Shown here: positions 8,648 through 17,181 of the stretch, in pieces
Layout of the letters: each line of letters starts with the position of its first letter
How positions within the stretch are numbered: position 1 is the first letter of the stretch
Made by a program: the position numbers and the translations under genes
Assembly (NCBI GenBank): GCA_022570795.1
Contig: JAKUDP010000028.1
Span: forward strand, 1,054,001 to 1,118,000
Origin: Sphaerulina vaccinii
Lineage: Eukaryota > Ascomycota > Dothideomycetes > Mycosphaerellales > Mycosphaerellaceae
Length of the DNA stretch: 64,000 nt
Direction of reading: 5' to 3'
Notes under the pieces: generated by a model
Seen by the model: the letters and a program-made list of their open reading frames with translations, nothing else
The model's database searches: none
Told to the model about the DNA's origin: nothing

Positions 8648-10717
8648 ATGACCACTCTGGCCATGTCCATGTCGTCACGGCTATCGTCACGCCTTGTGGA
8701 TGTCGCCACAGGTCTTCGGCCTGGCCACACCGAGGTCTTCGATCTCACAGCCAGTGCAGTCTGCAAGAATGCTGTGCGCATGGTTCAGAAAAGGTCACCA
8801 AGACTAGGCAAACTCATCACAACCCTGGCGCCCATTGCCTTTCTCGGATACGGAGCATACCTCTTCATCTGGAAGCCACTTTACGTCAGCACTCTGTGCG
8901 AAAGCCTCTACTCACTCTTCTTCGCCGAGATCGTCGTGGAAGGCGCAGATCCATTGAATTACCAAGTGACCCACTGGATGGCGAACCAAAACTCCGCATC
9001 TGTAGCGCGAGCTCTTACGCTACAGCAGGACATTGGTCGTAGCGGCGAACCTGGCTCAACATTCAAGTACATCTCGAGTGCCCGAACTTCTTGGTATGAG
9101 TATGATTCCAAGGTTGGGAAGAGATGGTTGCGCTTCGAACGCATGGCAGTACCGATCGAGGACGATGGCAAAGCTCGTGCTACAAATGCAAAACCACGGC
9201 CTGACGTTAGACCTGATATTGCGATTCGCTGTCACTCCGTTCTTGGCGACAGCAGCATCATCCAGAGCTTCCTGGAGCATTTGAAGCAGAACAACAAGGT
9301 AGAATCGAGCACTTGCATCTACCGCGTGGGAAAGTACGCAGATGAGCTGTGGGACGAGGGTACTTATCGACCAAGCAGGAAGCTTGAAACAGTCGCTATG
9401 GAGTCAAGAGTCAAAGAGCACCTCGTTACACAAGTCGCAGAGTACGGGATGGTGGTGGATCGACGAGCTTGCGAGGAGGTCCACCACCGACACTCCACCT
9501 ACGAAGCTTCGCAGGAACTGCCTCCGGCGGTCATACGAGGTTGGTCGGCTGTCGAGGTTTTTAGAGGTGGGTGCAGAGGCGCAGAAGGGAGTATATATAA
9601 AGTATTTATAAAGCGTATATAAAAGGGAGGTAACATAATTTTAGGCTTAAGTTTTGTAGGCTAACCGCAGGTCTAGAAGCTTTAGGAGTTTGTATTCCTC
9701 AAGAAAAACTCCTACGACTCCTACGAAAATCTCTACGCTAAAGGAAAACTCCTAGAATATCTCTATATGCGGAGGAAAAAATCCTACTATTCCTACGGTT
9801 ACGAGAACGGGAAAACTCCTAGAATAATTCTAAAGGACAGGGAAAGTCCTGGAGTATTTTTATAGGATAAGGAAAACTCTCAGAATATTCCTATAGGAGA
9901 GGGAAAACTCCAAGAGTATTTCTACAGGAAAGGGAAAACTCCTAGAGTATTTCTACAGGACAGGGAACACTCCTAGAACTCCTACGAGTATTGCTACAAG
10001 GAAGGAAAAAATTCCTCTCGCTGGTAACTTCAATCTCGAGCTCTACATCCAGCATCAAAGATCGACGATGACGGCACTCTCCAAGATCTTTTCGATGCTC
10101 TTCCGGCGAAGTGCATCATCCTATTAGAGGACGTGGACAGTTCTGGAATTCAACGCGAGCATATGAAAGCTCATCGAAGCCGTTCACCTAATGGTGGTGG
10201 TGTCACTCTTTCCGGGCTACTTAACGCTATCGATGGTGCTGGCGCTGCTGAGGGCCGTCTCCTAATCATGACATCCAATTCGGCCAACAGCCTCGATCCG
10301 GCACTCGTCAGAGCCGGCCGCACTGATCACAAGATATTGATGGGAAATGCTGTTCCCGAGGTGGGCGCCAAGTTGTTCACTCAGGTCTATACCGACGCAG
10401 CTGGCAATGCTGTCGAGGCTATTCGTTCAAGTGGACGTACTATTGAGCAGCTTGCAAGCCTGTTCGGATCCAAGATCCCTACGAATGCTCTCTCGCCAGC
10501 AGACGTTCAGGTATTTCTCCTTGCATATCGAAAGAAGCCCATGATGGCGCTGGCGAAGTTTGATGCTTGGGCTAAGCAGGTAGTCGCCATCAAAGCCTCG
10601 GGTCGCAATGTTGAGGACAGGCCTACGAGAGTGACGAGACAGACTCCCGAGAGAAGGCACAGCTTCGGAGGGTTCGAGGCGCTCAGATCAAAGGCAACGA
10701 AACATATAACACAATAG
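8648..10717 (+). pseudogene. BCS1-like mitochondrial AAA-ATPase, disrupted in the Walker A region
   Basis: The left part (8648-about 9450) encodes a BCS1_N-type region: a membrane span (ITTLAPIAFLGYGAYLFIW), VTHWMANQ, RWLRFERMAVPIED, and ESRVKEHLVTQVAEY just before the AAA domain. The right part (about 10061-10717) resumes with LPAKCIILLEDVDSSG (Walker B), LSGLLNAIDGAG, IMTSNSANSLDPALVRAGR (sensor 1 and the Arg-rich end) and a BCS1-type C-terminal tail. Between them the Walker A P-loop is not intact. A different frame at 9478-9486 reads GPP and continues PTLHLRSFAG, which looks like a decayed P-loop. From about 9590 an A+T-rich repeat block follows. At 10026 NFNLELYI appears out of frame with the right part. 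Intact BCS1 relatives translocate folded proteins such as the Rieske subunit or belong to a large fungal paralogue family. This copy lacks ATP-binding capacity as read. Alternatives are a very unusual intron or an assembly error across the repeat. Confidence 0.8.
9590..10020. repeat. A+T-rich block with 31-bp degenerate minisatellite
   Basis: Tandem units beginning GGAAAACTCCTAGARTAT start at 9743, 9774, 9810, 9841, 9871, 9902, 9933 and 9964, a period of 30-31 bp with one 36-bp spacing. Units vary at several positions (for example GGAAAGTCCTGGAGTAT at 9841). Related fragments (AGGAGTTTGTATTCCTC, ACTCCTACGACTCCTACG) lie at 9681-9725. The preceding 9590-9660 is rich in TATATAAA-like runs. The block differs sharply in composition from flanking genes and sits where the P-loop of the BCS1-like gene should be. 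Confidence 0.9.
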
Positions 10718-11191
10718 TCAAGGGACGTGATTGCTTGCCTCCTGGATAGCTCCGGCTGTGCGACACAGCTGCGCTGCTCAATGCGAAGTGCGGCTGTTCA
10801 CAATGCAGCTGATTGAGACGTGACGAGACGTCCGCTGTCGCAGTGACTGTCCTTGACATTGGGCGAAGGCTACCAGGAGAGATAGATAGCTTTATGTACG
10901 ACCAGTTTTTGTCTCAATGCGATGACCATGCTACTGAGGGTGCAATTGATTGAACGTGCGTTGTGAGAAAGTTGGTGTGCGGGACTACTCGAATAAGAAG
11001 GCATACATGACTCAAAATCAACTGGCTTCGATGCATATCACATGTCTGCTGGTTCACTGTATACACTTTATCGGAAATGCTTTTCGGTTTTGACCAGACA
11101 TATCAAGGCTTGCATTAGCGCTCGGAGCTACGCTGAGCTTTACTTCGAAGCAGGTCCCATCAAGAATAGCCGCGAGAGAACAAGATCTACA
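10718..11191. other. intergenic region 3' of pseudogene and thioesterase gene
   Basis: Convergent 3' space. Some GC-rich palindromic fragments (for example GCGACACAGCTGCGCTGC) occur, but no gene is supported. Confidence 0.4.
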
Positions 11192-12133
11192 TCATTGCCC
11201 ATAAGTCGAGAAGACACCGGCTTCAGCGGCCTCCGCTGCGGATTGGAACCTCCTCTCATCAGGACCGGTCTGATTCTGCAATGGAAATGGGCTTGTGTAC
11301 TCTGTAGGAGGAACAGGCATCCATGGAAGTGGTCCTTGAAGACCTTCTTGACGAGGCTCCTCCTGAGGATGGTCTGCAGTGGACCCCCATGCAGCGGTAT
11401 GATCCTCCTGAGGCTGAGCTTCAGCCCTGAAAATGTAAGCACATCAAACATTCGAGATCAATGTGGCAGTCGACTGCTCACAACTTTGCCTTCACTGGAT
11501 TGAACTTCTCATGAACACATGCAGCCAAGATAGCGCCATCACTCTGTCGCCTTCACGCAGGTCAGTTTTGCATAGATCACACTGGGTAGGGCAGGAACAT
11601 ACTTCAGGGTACCTGTAATGCATGCCAGGTTTTGCCCAACGTGGACGAGGTCGCATTGAGCATCGACCATCTCGCCGCATTTGATAGGCCGGAAGAACTT
11701 GACTGAGATACCTCGAGAGACTTCATGGCCATCCCAGTAGTTCTCGCCGTCAAGAAGCGCGAGATTGGAGCTAGTCAGGCCGTCGAACAGGGTAGTTATC
11801 ATGCCACCGTGAACAGTGCGGTGCTGGATGTAAAGTCAGCTTCAGCACCCAGGGTATCAAGCTTCCGTTCGCAGCAACAGTGCCTACATGATTGGTGCAA
11901 GTCTCTGGGAAGCTGATAGAATACTTCGTCCTAACTGCATCGCCGCTGACTTGTGGGGAGTGAATCTGGAGCCTCGACCAGAGGGCGCGATCGAAGTTGG
12001 CCGAGGGAGTGAGCTGGAGGTAGTGCGATAGGAAGGCTTCGAGGACCGTCTTCGGGATGTCTTGTGTGGCTGCCCGGCGGGTGTTGGTAGGCTGGGCTGG
12101 TATGTTGTTGGTGGGGATCAGATCGCCTGGCAT
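11192..12133 (-). CDS. hotdog-fold thioesterase family protein (4HBT/PaaI-like)
   Basis: Best model: four exons (12133-11888, 11823-11603, 11550-11485, 11426-11192), 255 aa. The hotdog core is clear: HRTVHGGMITTLFDGLTS contains the HGG signature of PaaI-like acyl-CoA thioesterases, followed by GISVKFFRPIKCGEMVDAQC and, across the 52-nt third-junction intron, GTLKRQSDGAILAACVHEKF. The first 82 residues are a family-typical leader ending in a segment with SISFPETCTNH. If the last intron (GTTGTG donor, acceptor at 11427) is not used, the protein ends KAKL at 11478 and has 179 aa. With it, the frame stays open for 78 more residues rich in Pro, Glu and Gln (PLPWMPVPPTEYTSPFPLQN). The substrate is unknown. 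The hotdog assignment is firm, the C-terminus is not. Confidence 0.75.
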
Positions 12134-12990
12134 GGTATTGGTGTGGAGTGTTGATTCTCTTGGATGTGCTATTGTCTTGTTGCGGTTTTTGAATCTATCA
12201 AGCATCATGATTCCCAGTGACAAGAGAGAGGTGTCGTGCCTGTGTTTTCTTGAGCAAGGACGACTCCTCCATGGGAGCTTCTTCCGGCTATAGCGCCTTC
12301 TTATCGCACTTGCGAATATGTGAATCGTAATGTCCTGCATCATGTGAGTGCGGAATTCCGCACTGAAGTATATCGTTTCAAAGTGAGATGGCTTATTCAC
12401 CGCGATGCCACACATCAGCACACATCACAGAAGGCATGTGATCGCGCCGTAACATGCAATGGGTGTGTAGCATTGCCAGCGTCACATGGCTCTTCTGTTG
12501 CGTGTCCTCATGCAGCATTCGCCTGAGCCACATGCGATGGTAGCAGCCAGGAGGTCTAGAAGATCATATGCTAGAATGCACCGTGAATAGTCTTCTTGAA
12601 CCGGAGCCTGGCGCGTAAGCTCGCAAGACAACTGCTGATCTCCTACATGTATTCACCATTGGTCTCGTAGCTGCCAGTGATATGATAGTGATATGTTGAT
12701 GGTATGGTATGTTGGAGCTGCATGCAGAAGGAGCTGCATGTGAAGACAACAAGGCAAGGACATGTCCACGCTAGCAGCTAGCGTACGGATCTAGCCGAGG
12801 CGATCTTGAACTTCGAGGAGGAAAGCGCGTGTCTATCAATTCAACCTCACGTTTGCGACAACATCACCAGCATCTACTCCGACCTGCAAATCACTAACCT
12901 CCTGCTGTAACAGCTTGACACCACCGTTGCGATTGCGAAAACCTGTGCGCCGATCCCATTAAGCACTCTGGAGCGCAAAGCCACAGCAGG
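12134..12990. promoter_or_regulatory. divergent promoter region, thioesterase / RPB3
   Basis: 857 bp between divergent starts. It contains an 18-bp perfect palindrome (12347-12364), a 17-bp inverted repeat ACGCTAGC-A-GCTAGCGT (12768-12784) and a direct repeat of GGAGCTGCATG (12714, 12730). No gene is supported. Confidence 0.5.
12347..12364. repeat. 18-bp perfect palindrome
   Basis: AGTGCGGAATTCCGCACT reads identically on both strands, and the flanking bases do not extend the symmetry. It could be a dimeric factor site or chance. Confidence 0.8.
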
Positions 12991-14136
12991 ATGGACTACA
13001 ATGCCTTTGGCGCGAACGATGGCGAGGATGCTGGGCCAAAGATCACCATTCGTGAGGTGAGTGCTGTGGGGTTGCGGTGCTGTTGGTAATGTGAATGGAC
13101 ACGAGATTGACAGTGGCAGACTACGGACAAATCGATTCGATTCCGCCTGTCGAACACTTCTCTCGCCCTCGCCAACTCAGTACGCCGAGTCATGCTCGCA
13201 GAAGTACCCACCATCGCCATAGATCTTTGCGAAATAGAAGCCAACACGTCGGTTCTTGCCGACGAATTCCTCGCGCATCGTCTCGGCCTTATTCCATTGA
13301 GCACAAAAGGCGTGGACGAAATGGTTGACTTTCGAGACTGCACCTGCGACGAGTACTGCGACAACTGCAGTGTTGTACTTCGGCTGAACGCTGCCAACCG
13401 AAACAGTGATCAGAACCTGAAAGTCTTTGCGCGCGATCTCTTCGTCGAGTCCGGCGCGCCTGGTGTAGCAACATACAATCGCCCGAACGGTGTGAACGGT
13501 ACTTCATCGGATGACTTGCCTCCACGAGGTGCACCCATCATCGGAGATCCAGCAGGGCAAGGGCCACTGATATGTCAGCTACGAAGAGGCCAGGAGTTGA
13601 GGATAAAGTGCATAGCGAAAAAGGGTATTGCGAAAGAGCACGCGAAGTGGGCACCTACGGCAGCGATTGGTTTCGAGTACGATCCGTGGAATAAGCTGAA
13701 GCACACGACGTTATGGTATGAGACAGACGCGAAAGCAGAATGGCCTGAGCCACAAAAGAACGGAGACTGGGAAGAGCCACCGCAAGAAGGAGAACCCTTT
13801 GACTATGCGGCTGAACCGACAAACTTCTACTTTGAGCTAGAGGGAACTGGTGTAATGCCTCCGGATCAGATTCTCCATTCAGGTATTCGTGTGCTGCAGG
13901 CTAAGCTGGCTGGTATAATTCGAGATCTTGGTACAGATGCACAGGCTGGCGATCAGAATGGCTTTGATGGTTTCAGTCCTAATGACCCGATGGCAAATGG
14001 CGCGCAGTCAGCGTATGGCGGAGGGTATGCTTCAGCATATGGAGGAGGAGGAGGAGCCAGTGTATATGGTGGGAACACGGGCGCCGGAAGTGTCTACGGC
14101 CAGGCCACGCCTTATGGACAGCAACGACCGTACTGA
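12991..14136 (+). CDS. RPB3: RNA polymerase II subunit RPB3
   Basis: Two exons (12991-13056 and 13120-14136) encode about 360 aa. RPB3 pairs with RPB11 as the alpha-like heterodimer that nucleates assembly of RNA polymerase II in the nucleus. Family hallmarks are LSNTSLALANSVRRVMLAE, VPTIAIDLCEIEANTSVLAD, EFLAHRLGLIPL, and a zinc-binding loop with CTCDEYCDNC. The domain order (dimerisation, insert domain with zinc loop, dimerisation) is complete. The C-terminus is a Gly/Tyr/Ala-rich tail (SAYGGGYASAYGGGGG) seen in filamentous fungi but absent from yeast. An alternative acceptor 6 nt upstream (after 13113) would add Trp-Gln. Intron length is 63 nt. Confidence 0.96.
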
Positions 14137-14791
14137 GCTGTTTCATGTGCCTGTGCCCATATGGAGACAGCGTGAGAAAGCAGGTAATCAGTAGCCGCGC
14201 TCGCAGAGATCGGCGCAGACAGTAGAGGAGAATCTGTTCCAAGGCCTCTGTGGCAGGGCCGATTGAGGCAGAAGGAACATGGTCTGACATCTCGACGTCT
14301 CGCGTGTACGAAGTATCCGCCCGACTTCCTACCGGATCCCAACGTCTCGAGCTATCAGCCATCAGAAGGTCGAGAAGAATCGACTCTTAGCTGAAAACGG
14401 ACGCTCAGTGGCATATCAGCATACTGGCGACTCGATATTTGGTCTAGCGAAGACTTGTCTCGAGCGTCTGTCTGCACTGTGATATAGAACAGTCAATCGA
14501 CACAAGACCAGTGACGCTCAAGAGCTCTGCGGAATGCCGCATAGTCTGGTCGTCGCTAGCCTTCAGTAGCATCGTAGCACTTATACTGCTCTAAATGGAT
14601 CGTCAAGTCTCAAGCACTCCCGCATAGTCTCAGATTCCCTCTACACGAGATTGCGTAGCTTAGTCATGTGTATTCAATAATCCCATGAAACTTTGTACAC
14701 ACAATCGACACAGAACCTTGGCGTGGCCGTCGCAACTTCCTTCCGCAATCTCGAATAAACTTCATCATCGCAACCACAACATCTTTTGAAC
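14137..14791. other. intergenic region between RPB3 and REX1
   Basis: Holds the RPB3 3' end and the REX1 promoter; no other feature seen. Confidence 0.5.
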
Positions 14792-17002
14792 ATGTCGCGT
14801 CACAGAAGCAGCTGGCGAGATAAGCGAGACCACAAGAAGCGCTCGCGTGATGAATACGAGCGCGACAACCAAGAAAATGGACGACAGCAAATGGGTGTCA
14901 GCCAGACCCTCGCGCTTTTGAAAGGCGATGCCTCGAAAGACGAAGGCTCCGACGCTCCAAGCAAAGAAGAACGAGTATCTGGAGGCGAGGATGAAGAAGG
15001 AAATCCCTCCAAGAAGCGCAAGAAGGCGCTCAAGAAGGAGAAGAAGGAGAAGGATAAGTATCCATCCATCTCGCATTCGCCGAATATGCGGTTGAACACT
15101 TCCGTGAAGCTCAGTGATGTTCAGAATCTTGTACTATACCTAATCGCAGATGGCCCAGCGCCGCAATGGTTATCTGTCAGAAATTCTGGCAGCTTCAAGA
15201 AGGTAGTTATGTTGATGGTTCCAGGCTTGGAAGCAGGGTTATTTGACGGCAGAATACCTCTCGATCCACCAGAGGCAGCACAGCCTAGTATAGAGGCCGC
15301 ACAGCCAGAAGGGCAGACTCCGACTCAGGGTACCGATGACAACGAAGGCTGGACGGAAGTGCGCCATGGTAAAAGCAGGACGGCACCAGAAGACTTCTAC
15401 CCAAGCAAGCTCGCAGGTCCTCGTCTGCCAGAATCACTGAAGCCTCTAGAAGGCGTCTTCGAACATGTGTGGCCGATCAAGACACCAGGAGACGATAAGT
15501 TCTCAAAGATGCACTCTCCGCTATCTGCTATGCTTCAGACTCCCATAGTGAGAGCCAAGGACGAGAAGAAGTCTTCTGGTCCTCAGACGCCAGCCGCGAG
15601 TAAGACTTGGCAGAACAAGCGCATTGCTGTGACTGAGCTGCTTGCAACCACCGAGCAACTAGCAGAGGAAGGTTACGCTCTGCACCCTGCGCACTTTGCA
15701 GGAACATCGGCTGTTGACGAAGAGTCAGCGCGTCGAGCTAGCAACAAGACTTCCCTGGATGATGGCTGGGCAGACACTCAGAACATTCCAGATCTCGATT
15801 CTGGAAAGGCCAGCGAAGCCACAATCGAGCAAGGTTCAACGACTGTTGGCAGAAAGGTTCTGGCGATCGACTGCGAAATGTGCATCACTTCACCAAAGGG
15901 TGAAACTCCGCAAGTGTTCAGTCTGACTAGGGTATCGGTGGTCGACTGGGATGGGCAAGTTGTACTTGACGAGTTTGTCAAACCTGCTCAACCCATTACG
16001 GACTATCTCACTGCGTACTCTGGAATCACGCCAGCCATGCTTGAGAATGTCACCACTACTCTCAGCGATGTCCAACAGAAGCTGCAATCTATAATCACTC
16101 CTCAGACGATCCTCATTGGCCACTCCTTGAAAAGCGACATGAACGCGTTGCAGCTCACTCATCCTTACATCATTGATACCACAATGATCTTTCCTCACCC
16201 ACGTGGACCACCACTCAAGTCGTCTTTGAAGTGGCTAGCACAGAAGTACCTTTCTCGCGAGATCCAGAAAGGACACGGTACAACAGGACACAGCAGTATC
16301 GAGGACGCTCGTGCTTGTCTGGATCTTGTCAAGCAGAAATGCGAGCGCGGATTGACCTGGGGCACTTCTGAAGCAGCTTTTGAACCACTCTTCAAACGCT
16401 TGTCGCGCTCGAATCGACCGACGAAGCAGAAGATGAATGTCGCTGGAGAAGATGAACCTAGACGTTCCGCAGTCGTGGATTGGGGCGATCCGTCTCGCGG
16501 ATATGGTGGGCAAGCAGATGTCACAGTTGGCTGCGAAAGCGACGCTGATGTGGTAGCTGGTGTCATACGTACCATTAATGGCGATGCAGAGGATACGACA
16601 CTGCCGGCTGGTGGATGTGACTTTGTCTGGGCTCGTATGCGGGAGCTAGAAGCTGCTCGAGGCTGGTGGGACAGATCGAATCTGGTCGATGCTGATTCTC
16701 TACGCGCCTCGACTGTAGCCAACGGCCAGAGTTCCTTGGGCGGCACAGCCAAGCAAACCGCCGAACACATTCGCCAGATATGGGAAAGCTTGCCGCCATG
16801 CACTGCTTTGATCGTGTACAGCGGCTCAGCAGATCCTCGCGAGATGCGTGAGATGCAAGCTCTTCAGCAGAAGTTTAAAGAGGAGTACAAAGTCAAGAAG
16901 TGGGACGAACTCAGTGTTCAGTGGACAGATGTGGAAGAACAGCGACTTAGGAAAGCTTGTCAGGACGCTAGAAAAGGCCTGGGCTTGTTCACAGTCAAGT
17001 GA
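14792..17002 (+). CDS. REX1: RNA exonuclease REX1/RNH70 (DEDDh family)
   Basis: A single exon of 736 aa. Rex1 is a nuclear 3'-5' exonuclease that trims 5S rRNA, 25S rRNA precursors and tRNAs. The first 100 residues are very charged with nuclear-localisation-like runs (KKRKKALKKEKKEK). The DEDDh catalytic motifs lie in order at about residues 350-520: VLAIDCEMC (Exo I), LIGHSLKSDMNALQL (Exo II), and HSSIEDARACLDL (Exo III, with H and D). The core also contains the family's DYLTAYSGITPAMLENVTTT. A C-terminal extension (FVWARMRELEAARGWWDRS) is shared with filamentous-fungal orthologues. The protein is longer than yeast Rex1 (553 aa), mostly because of linkers. The start is the ATG at 14792; the frame opens 6 nt earlier without an ATG. 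Confidence 0.92.
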   Translation: MSRHRSSWRDKRDHKKRSRDEYERDNQENGRQQMGVSQTLALLKGDASKDEGSDAPSKEERVSGGEDEEGNPSKKRKKALKKEKKEKDKYPSISHSPNMRLNTSVKLSDVQNLVLYLIADGPAPQWLSVRNSGSFKKVVMLMVPGLEAGLFDGRIPLDPPEAAQPSIEAAQPEGQTPTQGTDDNEGWTEVRHGKSRTAPEDFYPSKLAGPRLPESLKPLEGVFEHVWPIKTPGDDKFSKMHSPLSAMLQTPIVRAKDEKKSSGPQTPAASKTWQNKRIAVTELLATTEQLAEEGYALHPAHFAGTSAVDEESARRASNKTSLDDGWADTQNIPDLDSGKASEATIEQGSTTVGRKVLAIDCEMCITSPKGETPQVFSLTRVSVVDWDGQVVLDEFVKPAQPITDYLTAYSGITPAMLENVTTTLSDVQQKLQSIITPQTILIGHSLKSDMNALQLTHPYIIDTTMIFPHPRGPPLKSSLKWLAQKYLSREIQKGHGTTGHSSIEDARACLDLVKQKCERGLTWGTSEAAFEPLFKRLSRSNRPTKQKMNVAGEDEPRRSAVVDWGDPSRGYGGQADVTVGCESDADVVAGVIRTINGDAEDTTLPAGGCDFVWARMRELEAARGWWDRSNLVDADSLRASTVANGQSSLGGTAKQTAEHIRQIWESLPPCTALIVYSGSADPREMREMQALQQKFKEEYKVKKWDELSVQWTDVEEQRLRKACQDARKGLGLFTVK

Positions 17003-17181
17003 TGGTCTTATTGCGCTGCTGCGAGACATGCATTCACAGCTTTGAATGCCTGTCGAGGAGTGTATTATACCGATCAGCCACAGCCTCTCGGATGTTTACA
17101 TTACAGTTACTGGCCTCTATCTTTGCGGGTATGCGCTATATGTACAATGCATCGCTGAAACGACAAATAAATGTCAGTATA

